The translations under genes and the position numbers were made by a program. The notes beneath the pieces are model-generated. The model did no database searches, was not told the origin of the DNA, and worked only from the letters and a program-made list of their open reading frames with translations. From a virus: a DNA stretch of 46,154 nucleotides. The stretch is taken from the IMG/VR virus record IMGVR_UViG_3300025156_000003, positions 1 to 46,154 of that record. One strand, 5' to 3'. Below, one piece after another: positions 31,662-38,451 of the stretch (positions are counted from its first letter, which is position 1; each line of letters opens with the position of its first letter).

Positions 31662-31925
31662 ATGGATAAATATGAAATTGAGAAAAATATAAAAAACATT
31701 ATAAAAAGAATAGAAGATAAATTTAATGATATTTATATCGGTTTTAATTATTTACCTGATTCGGAAGCATACGAAATATGGCACAATCGAGAAGACCTTG
31801 AATATGAAAGTCCTGAATTTAAAAGATTTACCGGTAAATTATTGTATGATATATTTCTTTCAAAAGGGATTTATAATGTTTTTATAAGTTATGATTATGA
31901 AAATGAAACCAGATTTCCAGATTAA
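31662..31925 (+). CDS. Hypothetical 87-aa protein
   Basis: Helical start (KYEIEKNIKNIIKRIEDKFN) followed by IYIGFNYLPDSEAYEIWHNR and a short alpha/beta C-terminus with YDIFLSKGIYNVFISYDYEN. The ribosome site is weak (AAGGGC). It overlaps the methyltransferase gene by 35 bases. No family recognised. Confidence 0.5.
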   Translation: MDKYEIEKNIKNIIKRIEDKFNDIYIGFNYLPDSEAYEIWHNREDLEYESPEFKRFTGKLLYDIFLSKGIYNVFISYDYENETRFPD

Positions 31926-32571
31926 AAATGTCCGATTATATAATATTGACTGTATGAAATTTATGAGAAATGTGCCGGATAAATATTTTGAACTTTCCAT
32001 TTGCGATCCACCGTATGGTATAAAACAAGGAGGCGATAAAAATTTTACAAGAGGGAAATTATCTATCAGTAAAAATTATCACTCATTTAAAGACGATAAG
32101 TCACCAGAAAAATCATATTTTCAAGAACTTATAAGAATATCAAAAAATCAAATAATATGGGGGGGTAACCATTTCATATCTAAAATTCCTTATGATAGTA
32201 GTTGTTGGGTTGTTTGGGATAAAGATAACGGGAAAAATGATTTTGCTGATTGTGAATTAGCGTGGACTTCATTTAAAACTGCTGTAAGAATTTACCATTA
32301 TCGCTGGAATGGTATGTTACAGCAAAATATGAAAGAAAAGGAAATCCGAATCCATCCGACACAAAAGCCAGTTGCATTATACAAATGGTTACTAACGAAC
32401 TACGCAAAGAAAGGCGACAAGATATTCGATAGTCACGGCGGTTCAATGTCAATCGGAATTGCCTGTATGGATTTAGGTTTTGACCTTGATATTTGCGAAA
32501 TTGATAAAGAATATTTTGATAACGCAGTTGAGAGATTAAAGAATAATATACAGGAATATTTAGAATTTTAG
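31891..32571 (+). CDS. DNA methyltransferase (N6/N4 type)
   Basis: A 226-aa protein. DPPYGI at residues 39-44 is the catalytic motif IV of amino-methyltransferases. HPTQKPVALYKWLL follows, then FDSHGGSMSIGIACMDLGFD from residue 179 is the AdoMet-binding motif I, and CEIDKEYFDNAVERL is motif II. Motif order IV before I indicates the beta group. The Gly-rich loop reads SHGGSM instead of the usual FxGSGT, a known phage variant. It is solitary, with no restriction partner, so protection from host enzymes or regulation is likely. The exact start is uncertain (in-frame ATGs at 31891, 31897 and 31903). Confidence 0.75.
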   Translation: MIMKMKPDFQIKNVRLYNIDCMKFMRNVPDKYFELSICDPPYGIKQGGDKNFTRGKLSISKNYHSFKDDKSPEKSYFQELIRISKNQIIWGGNHFISKIPYDSSCWVVWDKDNGKNDFADCELAWTSFKTAVRIYHYRWNGMLQQNMKEKEIRIHPTQKPVALYKWLLTNYAKKGDKIFDSHGGSMSIGIACMDLGFDLDICEIDKEYFDNAVERLKNNIQEYLEF

Positions 32572-32584
32572 GCTTTCAAATATC

Positions 32585-32648
32585 GCTCTGGCGGGCAAAA
32601 GTCGGAGCGAGTAATATCAGAACACCTCGCAATATCCCCCTTTTGCGA
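32585..32648. repeat. Two hairpins after the methyltransferase gene
   Basis: CGCTC/GAGCG at about 32584-32608 and CTCGC/GCGAG at about 32626-32648 with a pyrimidine-rich loop. They lie in the 3' region of the plus operon just before the terminator. Confidence 0.4.
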
Positions 32649-32651
32649 GGT

Positions 32652-32697
32652 AAAAAAAAAGACCCGATGGAATTAACCAACGGGTCTTTTGATTTTT
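32652..32697. terminator. Bidirectional rho-independent terminator
   Basis: AAAAGACCCG (32657-32666) pairs with CGGGTCTTTT (32681-32690) around a 14-base loop. It is bounded by a run of nine A on the left and T-rich bases on the right, so it can stop transcription from both sides. It separates the convergent plus operon (ending 32571) and minus operon (ending 32706). Confidence 0.8.
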
Positions 32698-32712
32698 CCC
32701 TGTTTTCAGGGT
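32693..32712. repeat. Repeated CCCTG-TTTT-CAGGG hairpin (copy 1)
   Basis: TTTTTCCCTGTTTTCAGGGT occurs here and again at 33809-33828. Stem CCCTG/CAGGG, loop TTTT. Here it overlaps the stop codon of the minus-strand gene. Confidence 0.6.
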
Positions 32713-33122
32713 GCAAATAACGGTATAGAATGGATAGTTACTCCATTCTTCCTGATATTAAGGAATTTTTCAGCTTTCTCGAAATCATATTTATCCTCAT
32801 TATATATGATGATTTCATCATCTCTGAAATTAGATCCAGATTCGAGCCATTCCAGGTACCAATCATTGCAATCGAATTTCTTATCAAGATAGTGAAATTC
32901 ATTTGCTTCTGGGACTTCGTGTGGTTTTCGAGAATATTTTGGGATATTTATTATATCAATATAAAGGAGTTTTTTTTTCGATCGAAAATCTCCTTCCGAG
33001 AAACAAATTTCAATGAATTCCTTGTAATATCCGATAAATGGATCCATTCTCAGTACCCTGTATTCTGAAGATATTCTATTGATTTGTGCAAGCTTTGTGT
33101 CTTGCTTTCTTACTGTTTTCAT
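32706..33122 (-). CDS. Hypothetical 138-aa protein
   Basis: Last gene of the second minus operon, overlapping the previous one by ATGA. It reads LAQINRISSEYRVLRMDPFI, then YYKEFIEICFSEGDFRSKKK and ends FLNIRKNGVTIHSIPLFAP. Mixed alpha/beta, charged; no family recognised. Confidence 0.5.
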   Translation of the reverse strand: MKTVRKQDTKLAQINRISSEYRVLRMDPFIGYYKEFIEICFSEGDFRSKKKLLYIDIINIPKYSRKPHEVPEANEFHYLDKKFDCNDWYLEWLESGSNFRDDEIIIYNEDKYDFEKAEKFLNIRKNGVTIHSIPLFAP

Positions 33123-33289
33123 TTTTCCTCCATTAGTTTTTTATATTCAGGAGATGCTTCCATACTTTCCTGAATGGTTTGTATGTCCTTGAATATCAGG
33201 GACGAAAATAATATCGTTCTGATTTCCTTAATCTTAAGGATAAGATTTTCGATCTTTTCAAACTTTTCAAAGTCGTTAAGACATTTCAT
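33119..33289 (-). CDS. Hypothetical 56-aa helical protein
   Basis: GGAGGTGACC precedes the ATG, which overlaps the preceding stop. The whole protein is predicted helical (FEKFEKIENLILKIKEIRTI), likely a short coiled coil. Its TGA overlaps the next ATG. Confidence 0.5.
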   Translation of the reverse strand: MKCLNDFEKFEKIENLILKIKEIRTILFSSLIFKDIQTIQESMEASPEYKKLMEEK

Positions 33290-33465
33290 CTGGTCACCTC
33301 CTGAAACTCGGTTTTGGATGATTTAATATCGTCCAGAATACAGGCAACCTCTTTTTCCTCGAGAGAGACCTTGTCTCCGGCGTATTTATCCAATTCCACA
33401 ATTAACTTGCGGAAATTCCTGATGATTTTTTCTCGTGGTGATAGTGTTTTTTTAGGTTTTGTCAT
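33286..33465 (-). CDS. Hypothetical 59-aa protein
   Basis: AAGGAG lies upstream of the ATG. Helical and charged (SPREKIIRNFRKLIVELDKY, then LEEKEVACILDDIKSS). Linked to both neighbours by ATGA overlaps. No family recognised. Confidence 0.5.
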   Translation of the reverse strand: MTKPKKTLSPREKIIRNFRKLIVELDKYAGDKVSLEEKEVACILDDIKSSKTEFQEVTR

Positions 33466-33644
33466 CTTGACTCCTTATATCCTTGATTTTTTAGATTATT
33501 AATAAATGAAGATAGATGAATTTTATTCTTAAAAATAGCAATATCAAAAAAATTGCTACCGTCTTTATGCTTTTTATTCCCATCGTGATAACAAACAACA
33601 TATTTACATCGATCAATATTGTATTGGATATAATATGTTTTCAT
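33462..33644 (-). CDS. Hypothetical 60-aa protein
   Basis: Start 33644 overlaps the stop of the ribbon-helix-helix gene and has GGGGGAG upstream; a frame extending to 33719 is rejected because it runs through that gene. It reads MKTYYIQYNIDRCKYVVCYH, then helical. No family recognised. Confidence 0.5.
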   Translation of the reverse strand: MKTYYIQYNIDRCKYVVCYHDGNKKHKDGSNFFDIAIFKNKIHLSSFINNLKNQGYKESR

Positions 33645-33796
33645 TTCTCCCCCTTCTTCAAGAACCTTTCCAGCAGTTCCTGAACAATATGCGATTGTTT
33701 CAATCCGTGAAGTCCGCAATAAGCACGAAGCCTGTGGATTGTTTCCAACGGCAAACTGAATGTTACAACTTGCCTGATCTCTTTTTCTTCTCTCAT
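33641..33796 (-). CDS. Ribbon-helix-helix DNA-binding protein
   Basis: A 51-aa protein with AAGGAGG 6 bases upstream. IRQVVTFSLPLETIHRLRAY followed by CGLHGLKQSHIVQELLERFL gives strand, helix, turn and helix of the MetJ/Arc fold. It probably regulates the small minus-strand genes. It differs in sequence from the ribbon-helix-helix protein at 26115. The repeated CCCTG hairpin lies just upstream. Confidence 0.65.
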   Translation of the reverse strand: MREEKEIRQVVTFSLPLETIHRLRAYCGLHGLKQSHIVQELLERFLKKGEK

Positions 33797-33808
33797 TTTT
33801 CCTCCTTA

Positions 33809-33828
33809 TTTTTCCCTGTTTTCAGGGT
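33809..33828. repeat. Repeated CCCTG-TTTT-CAGGG hairpin (copy 2)
   Basis: Exact second copy of the 20-bp element at 32693-32712, followed on the plus strand by a T run. On the minus strand it lies between the stop of the recombinase-like gene and the ribosome site of the next gene. Confidence 0.6.
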
Positions 33829-33832
33829 TTTT

Positions 33833-34081
33833 TTATAGCGACAACTTGATCGTCAAAACGGCATTAGTAACCGTTTTTAGACCATTTTTTCCAAATTTTA
33901 TAAACCATTGAAGAGTTCCATTTCTTCCGGTTCTTATTGTTCCGTTCTCCGTAATGACTTCATAATCTCTGAAACCGTTAGCAATCGCATACGATTTCAG
34001 TTTTTCTGTCTGGGCTTCGATTGACTGACCTTTTTCGGCTTGATCTACAGTCGAAACCCTGCAATATAATATTGCTTTCAT
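33833..34081 (-). CDS. Serine-recombinase N-terminal fragment
   Basis: An 82-aa protein with AGGGGGG upstream. MKAILYCRVSTVDQAEKGQS followed by IEAQTEKLKSYAIANGFRDY is the start of a resolvase/invertase catalytic domain, including Arg8 and the nucleophile Ser10. From residue about 47 the sequence (TIRTGRNGTLQWFIKFGKNG) no longer fits the family, and there is no DNA-binding part. A normal recombinase has at least 180 residues. It is a truncated or re-used fragment; catalysis is unlikely. Confidence 0.65.
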   Translation of the reverse strand: MKAILYCRVSTVDQAEKGQSIEAQTEKLKSYAIANGFRDYEVITENGTIRTGRNGTLQWFIKFGKNGLKTVTNAVLTIKLSL

Positions 34082-34092
34082 AGTTTCCCCCC

Positions 34093-34248
34093 TTAAATTT
34101 TCTGGACAGAGACGATTAAATTGTGAGCATTTGCGAATTTATATGCTTCAATATTATCTGAAAAATACATTAAATCCATAAACACACCATTTAATCTGCT
34201 TTCCCAATTTCTGAAAATAAACATTACAAATTTCTTTTGTTTTAACAT
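34093..34248 (-). CDS. Hypothetical 51-aa protein
   Basis: The start at 34248 is chosen because AGGGGGA lies upstream. It reads MLKQKKFVMFIFRNWESRLN, then helical (NIEAYKFANAHNLIVSV). Small alpha/beta protein; no family recognised. Confidence 0.45.
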   Translation of the reverse strand: MLKQKKFVMFIFRNWESRLNGVFMDLMYFSDNIEAYKFANAHNLIVSVQKI

Positions 34249-34284
34249 TTTTCCCCCTATTTTTCTTAAATTTTCCCCAGTTTT

Positions 34285-34306
34285 TTCGTTCCCTATATAG
34301 AACGAA
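34285..34306. promoter_or_regulatory. Perfect inverted repeat, possible operator
   Basis: TTCGTTC (34285-34291) and GAACGAA (34300-34306) flank CCTATATA. It lies between the terminator at 34345-34400 and the next minus-strand gene, where a new promoter would be expected. It may bind a phage regulator. Confidence 0.45.
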
Positions 34307-34344
34307 TTATCAGGAAAATTCACTTTTTAAATCGATTTTTTGGA

Positions 34345-34400
34345 CAAAAAAAAAGACAAACCACCTTCCAGGATATACATGGATCATAGTTTGTCTTGAA
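34345..34400 (-). terminator. Rho-independent terminator, minus strand
   Basis: On the minus strand AAGACAAAC pairs with GTTTGTCTT and is followed by a run of T. It ends transcription of the 230-aa gene at 34434-35126, so the genes below it need their own promoter or read-through. Confidence 0.7.
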
Positions 34401-34433
34401 AAAATTATTTCAAAACGATAACAAAAAATATTG

Positions 34434-35126
34434 CTACCAGATCAAATAACCGAAATTCGCCCATTCAGCACGAATGTGCAAAGCCTCAAAACCATCAATA
34501 TCATAATCATTATTTTCTGTGACATAGACAATGTTTGCTTCCAGTTCAGGAAAATTATCCTGAGTGAAAATCAAAGCATCAAGAAGATATTCGCTTGGAT
34601 TTCCGCGACTTTGCCATTCGTAATCTTCGTCAATCCTGGTTTCAGGATTTGCAATATCATTTCCAATCTTATCCAGGATCGGAGCATAACGCTCCATTCT
34701 GTAAGTTCGCTTGCAGGGAATTCCCAATGAAAGACACTTTTTCAGATATTCACTTCCATTTTTCTCAATCCAGCATTTCATTTCAGAAAAGAATTTTTCC
34801 TTTTCAATTTTTTCTTTTTCCTGCTTTTCCTTTTCAATTTTTTCCAGTCCCTTGCGATATTCGATTTCACGACTTATCGCAAGTAAAAGATTGTCTTCTG
34901 TTTCGATAAGAAAATCAAGATCGCAGCGAAAAACAAGGTGAATATTGTCAGCCTTATCAATGTAACTACCAGGTGCATTGATAAGTTTTTCCATTGTGCT
35001 GCTAGAAAAATCCTGAACATCATAAGAATGAAAATACTTTTTAAAAAATCGCTCTGATTTTTTTTCTTCAATTATTCGTTTTTTTCTGAGATCATCCTTG
35101 ATATTATAAGATATTGAAACTTCCAT
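34434..35126 (-). CDS. Hypothetical 230-aa protein
   Basis: AGGAGG precedes the ATG. The first 85 residues are mixed (FHSYDVQDFSSSTMEKLINA). Residues 88-112 are a highly charged coiled coil (EKIEKEKQEKEKIEKEKFFS). The C-terminal part (LDALIFTQDNFPELEANIVY, then FEALHIRAEWANFGYLIW) looks like a compact alpha/beta domain. It has its own terminator. No family recognised. Confidence 0.55.
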   Translation of the reverse strand: MEVSISYNIKDDLRKKRIIEEKKSERFFKKYFHSYDVQDFSSSTMEKLINAPGSYIDKADNIHLVFRCDLDFLIETEDNLLLAISREIEYRKGLEKIEKEKQEKEKIEKEKFFSEMKCWIEKNGSEYLKKCLSLGIPCKRTYRMERYAPILDKIGNDIANPETRIDEDYEWQSRGNPSEYLLDALIFTQDNFPELEANIVYVTENNDYDIDGFEALHIRAEWANFGYLIW

Positions 35127-35241
35127 TTTTTCCTCCTAGATTAATGAAATTACACTAATCTAATGAGATATGATGAAAATCAGTCTCTTATTCGATTTAT
35201 CACTCTATGCGACTGAAAAGAACGAAAAAACTCAAAATGAG

Positions 35242-35279
35242 CCTTGAGGGAGACACCGAAAAGATGTCTCCTTGCAAGG
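35242..35279. terminator. Hairpin between two minus-strand genes
   Basis: CCTTG-x2-GGAGACA pairs with TGTCTCC-x3-CAAGG around a 9-base loop. There is no strong T run, so it may be an attenuator or an RNA-processing site rather than a full terminator. Confidence 0.4.
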
Positions 35280-35283
35280 ATCA

Positions 35284-35457
35284 TTAATCAGACTTATAAA
35301 TAACATATTTGTAAGTCTCGATCGGCAGTTCAACAACAACCTTAACTTCACTTATATCCGGCATACTGGGATGGCTGTAAGTGAATTCCGAATATTCATT
35401 GTGGCTCATTATCCGAACCGCTCCACTGTTATGAATGATCTCAATGTAAGATTTCAT
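35284..35457 (-). CDS. Hypothetical 57-aa protein
   Basis: AAAGGAGG lies 6 bases before the ATG. It reads MKSYIEIIHNSGAVRIMSHN, then VKVVVELPIETYKYVIYKSD, a small beta-rich protein. It is the first gene of the second minus operon, opposite the packaging operon. Confidence 0.55.
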   Translation of the reverse strand: MKSYIEIIHNSGAVRIMSHNEYSEFTYSHPSMPDISEVKVVVELPIETYKYVIYKSD

Positions 35458-35637
35458 AACTCCTCCTTTTTATTTACAAAACAAGCAAATAATATCCCCA
35501 CATCCTGTCAAGTATTTATTTATTTATTTTTGCAAGAAAACAAAAATATAACTAAAAAAGTATAACATAACTATAAGATTACCAAAAACTCTTGACAAAA
35601 ATATAAATATAATCAATGAAAAATTAGAGGTGAGAAT
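35458..35637. promoter_or_regulatory. Divergent promoter region before the packaging operon
   Basis: The minus strand has CTTGACAGG (TTGACA at 35511-35506) and the plus strand CTTGACAAA at about 35591, each within 60-80 bases of a start codon. -10 boxes at normal spacing are not clear on either strand. The region is AT-rich with ATTTATTTATTTATT. Confidence 0.4.
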
Positions 35638-36246
35638 ATGAAAAAGAAAACTCCGGAAAAGTATATCAGACCTTCTGTCAGCACAAAACAAACATCGTGG
35701 AGAAAAGATATAATCACAAAAGACTTCTGGGAATACAAAGGATCGTTCAGACAATTCTGTGAGGAAAATAATTTGCCCTACGGATATATGAGAAATTTAA
35801 TAAAACCAAGCAAAAAATACGAAGCGTTGCGGAAAGCAAGCGATACGATGAACGGCACTCTTGCGGTCTATACGCAGATTCAGGCGGAACAAATAGCAAA
35901 GGAAAACGCGATAAAATTATTAGCTTCTCAAGGTATGCAGATCGAGGGAAATCAGAAAATAGTAGAACTTCAGAACAGACTGATTGACGAACTTACTTAC
36001 CTGAAAAGCAGGTTGCTGAAAGGAAAAATCACAAAGTCAGAATTCGATGAAGCCTTTGACACTGCGATCTCAAGGTCAAAACTCATCTCCGCAACTACAA
36101 AGAACATAGCAGAGATTACCGGAAAGAAAATTGAAATGAAATCCCAAGTTGATAAGCGTATCCTGAAGATCACAGCAGATGCTCGAGAACTGGCAGAAAG
36201 CGTCTTCCCAAAGTCCGAGATCGAAGGACGGGAAGGGGATGAATAG
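35638..36246 (+). CDS. Small terminase subunit-like protein
   Basis: A 202-aa protein with AGAGGTG upstream. The N-terminus has a helix-turn-helix-like part (YKGSFRQFCEENNLPYGYMR), followed by long helices (AEQIAKENAIKLLASQGMQI, LQNRLIDELTYLKSRLLKG) and an acidic end (KSEIEGREGDE). This is the plan of small terminases: DNA-binding head, oligomerising coiled coil, acidic tail that meets the large subunit. It stands about 2 kb before the large terminase, separated by a non-coding block and the HNH region. Sequence identity to a known family was not recognised. Confidence 0.5.
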   Translation: MKKKTPEKYIRPSVSTKQTSWRKDIITKDFWEYKGSFRQFCEENNLPYGYMRNLIKPSKKYEALRKASDTMNGTLAVYTQIQAEQIAKENAIKLLASQGMQIEGNQKIVELQNRLIDELTYLKSRLLKGKITKSEFDEAFDTAISRSKLISATTKNIAEITGKKIEMKSQVDKRILKITADARELAESVFPKSEIEGREGDE

Positions 36247-36737
36247 GCAAGGCTTGTGTGTTTATATATATAGTGTTTGTCTGTATCTGTAAATTTTCAG
36301 ATGAGATAAATTCAAAAAAAAAAGTAAAAAAAAATAAAAATAAAAAAAAATAAAAAAAATTTTTTCACAAAATGTTTACATTTATTTGACTATTATCAAA
36401 TAGTTTGCAGAGAAACTATTTATTAATAATTTTGGTTTTTTTTCAAATCTTTCAGTAGTGTAATCTTATTATTATATAGATAAGATACAAGAAAAGACAA
36501 TTTTTTTATTTAATTTATTTTATTATGGGGGTTTACGCAATTTTAAAACATTTCAGTAGGTGAAAGGAAAGGGTCGATTTTCTTTCAGTAGGTTTAATGT
36601 TTTTTGGGTTATGTTTTGTTCAAAAAGTTACATAAGTTAAAGAAAACAGTTGACAAACATTTCATTATTGAAATTTTGGTTACAGATATTTATTATATTT
36701 ATTGTTGGAATTTTTATGAATAGAGGGGTAACTCGAT
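36247..36737. other. 490-bp non-coding AT-rich block, candidate packaging site or origin
   Basis: No gene is visible. There are long A runs (36310-36358), then three copies of a short motif: TTTCAGTAG at 36450 and TTTCAGTAGGT at 36551 and 36583. A TTGACA lies at about 36652, with AAATTTTG about 18 bases downstream, possibly the promoter of the next gene. Position between the small terminase-like gene and the HNH/large terminase genes suggests a cos or pac site. Confidence 0.5.
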
Positions 36738-37223
36738 GTGTCGAAGTGTAAAATTAAGAGAAGTGTCTATTATTATGAGTCTGTTAATAAGAAAAGAGGA
36801 ATTATTGATGGTGGATATTTTACGAAGAAGGATATATTTTCGCCGAAGTGGAGGTTTATAAAGATGAATGTAGCGAGGAGTAAGCCGTTTAAGACGAAGA
36901 TATTCAATTTATATTTTTTAGAATTGTATCCTTGTTTAGAGTATCAGACTAACAGGTTGGTAAAGACAACGGAGAAGAAGAGGTTTAACATTCCGTTAGT
37001 GAAGGGAGATATTCCTATAATTTTGGAGGTATCTTCTGTTACTGCGTGGCGTTTTTTACAGGAGGCGGATAAGTTGAATATCATCAAGTATGATAAAGAT
37101 GACAAGTGTTTTTATGTAAATCCTGATATAGTAATAAATGGTAGTGAGGTAAGTGCTGGTGTCTGGGATTTATTTAATGGCAAGAAAGAGTTAGATGAAA
37201 TGGAGACAGGGATAAATGAATAA
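36738..37223 (+). CDS. Winged-helix protein related to the following HNH protein
   Basis: A 161-aa protein starting at GTG 36738 with GAGGGG upstream; an ATG at 36736 opens a different frame that is not protein-like. Residues about 35-60 (FIKMNVARSKPFKTKI) recur in the next gene as FVKMNTSRLKPFKEKI. The C-terminal part is a RepL-like winged helix (SVTAWRFLQEADKLNIIKYD, FYVNPDIVINGSEVSAGVWD). It strongly prefers AAG over AAA for Lys, unlike neighbours. It could bind DNA at the adjacent repeats. Confidence 0.55.
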   Translation: MSKCKIKRSVYYYESVNKKRGIIDGGYFTKKDIFSPKWRFIKMNVARSKPFKTKIFNLYFLELYPCLEYQTNRLVKTTEKKRFNIPLVKGDIPIILEVSSVTAWRFLQEADKLNIIKYDKDDKCFYVNPDIVINGSEVSAGVWDLFNGKKELDEMETGINE

Positions 37224-37932
37224 ATTAGAATATCGTAATTATTTAAAATCTGAACATTGGCAGAAATTCAGGAAGATGGTGAAGGAGAATCTGGAACATA
37301 AATGTATGGACTGCGGAGTGGTATCTGATCAATTAGATGTTCATCATCTTAATTATAATAATCTCTGGAACGAATCTTTGAATGATGTTATTCTTGTTTG
37401 CCGGAAATGTCACGAGAGAAGGCATAAGAAGGCAAGAATGAGATTTGTTAAGATGAATACATCAAGATTAAAGCCATTCAAGGAGAAGATAAGTTCGAGG
37501 ATAGTTCATTACAAGGATCGTTATCGTTATGTTCGCAGTTTTAAGGGTCTTGATCCGGAATACAGTTCGTTTTATCTTTACGGTATATTTTGTAAGTTAA
37601 GTAAGATGACTGCTCGTTATATTAATTTAATAGTAATTTTGAAGAGGGGGAGATTAGAGCCGGCGAATCAGCAGGATTTAATAGAGTATTTTGGTATCAG
37701 TAAGGGGACGATGGACAAGTTTATGAAGGAGAGTTATGCTGGTGGTTATATTCGTCGGGTCAATGTTTCGGGGTTGAAGGGTTATGTGATCAATCCTGCA
37801 TTTGCTTATGATGGTCATGGAGTTGATGCGATTCTTTATAGTATATTCAAGGATGACAAGAATTTTATGAAGGATATATCTTCCAGTGAGATTGACAGGT
37901 TTGAGTTAATAGAAAGAAACAGGGAAAAATGA
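37216..37932 (+). CDS. HNH endonuclease fused to a winged-helix domain
   Basis: A 238-aa protein. Residues 1-75 are an HNH nuclease: EYRNYLKSEHWQKFRKMVKE, then CMDCGVVSDQLDVHHLNYNN and VCRKCHERRH, with two Cys pairs and the DVHH core. The rest matches the previous gene: FVKMNTSRLKPFKEKI, then ARYINLIVILKRGRLEPANQ, QDLIEYFGISKGTMDKFM and YVINPAFAYDGHG, a RepL-like winged helix. Phage HNH proteins next to terminases can help cut at cos sites. It starts 8 bases inside the previous gene. Confidence 0.7.
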   Translation: MNKLEYRNYLKSEHWQKFRKMVKENLEHKCMDCGVVSDQLDVHHLNYNNLWNESLNDVILVCRKCHERRHKKARMRFVKMNTSRLKPFKEKISSRIVHYKDRYRYVRSFKGLDPEYSSFYLYGIFCKLSKMTARYINLIVILKRGRLEPANQQDLIEYFGISKGTMDKFMKESYAGGYIRRVNVSGLKGYVINPAFAYDGHGVDAILYSIFKDDKNFMKDISSSEIDRFELIERNREK

Positions 37933-38003
37933 ACAAAAGAGAATATCGTAATTATTTAAAGTCAAAGCATTGGCAGAAATTCAGGAGATATCGGAATGGA
38001 TAA
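37929..38003 (+). pseudogene. Truncated duplicate of the HNH gene start
   Basis: MNKREYRNYLKSKHWQKFRR then YRNG and stop: 24 codons. The first 19 residues are almost the same as the start of the HNH protein (MNKLEYRNYLKSEHWQKFRK), and the DNA matches over about 55 bases. It overlaps the stop of the HNH gene and the start of the next gene. It is the remnant of a tandem duplication or a failed gene insertion. Confidence 0.7.
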
Positions 38004-38451
38004 ATCTTATAAATATACTTTAATGTGTGAGAAAGCAGGAGAAATTCAGAAAGATCACATATTTGAAGATGGAGATTATTTTGCTAAAAATATGAGCAAC
38101 TGTGAGGATAGAAATGATTTATTTGTAGAAGAAGAAGATTATTATGAAGATGATAAACAATACAGAATTGAGCAGAGAAGGGTTTTGCTTTATTTTGATT
38201 GCAGTGATGAATATTATATGTATGATACAACCGGTGCTATTTGGTTGCCGAGACAAGATCAGTTGCAGAATATGATCACAAAAAAATATTTTGGTAGTAT
38301 TGCTATATTTGAAGAATTTTTCAGATTTTTTGATGAAAATTGGGAAGATATTAATTTTGATTCAGCGGAACAGTTATGGTTGGTCTTTGTAATGAATGAA
38401 GAATTCGGGAAGCAATGGTCAGAGGAGAAATCGAAATGGATGGGATTATGA
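37996..38451 (+). CDS. Hypothetical acidic 151-aa protein
   Basis: A strongly acidic protein rich in Glu, Asp, Tyr and Trp (LFVEEEDYYEDDKQYRIEQR, YFDCSDEYYMYDTTGAIWLP). Its start lies inside the HNH remnant, with CAGGAG upstream. It could be a DNA mimic or an inhibitor, but this is based on charge only. It overlaps the large terminase start. Confidence 0.5.
   Translation: MDKSYKYTLMCEKAGEIQKDHIFEDGDYFAKNMSNCEDRNDLFVEEEDYYEDDKQYRIEQRRVLLYFDCSDEYYMYDTTGAIWLPRQDQLQNMITKKYFGSIAIFEEFFRFFDENWEDINFDSAEQLWLVFVMNEEFGKQWSEEKSKWMGL

Noticed and set aside
35591-35637. Perfect sigma-70 promoter before the small terminase-like gene
   Set aside because: TTGACA is followed by TATAAT only 10 bases later, too close for a normal promoter, so only a low-confidence control region is reported.
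36736-36900. Frame starting at ATG 36736
   Set aside because: It gives an atypical protein ending in about 40 codons, whereas GTG 36738 opens a 161-aa winged-helix protein related to its neighbour.
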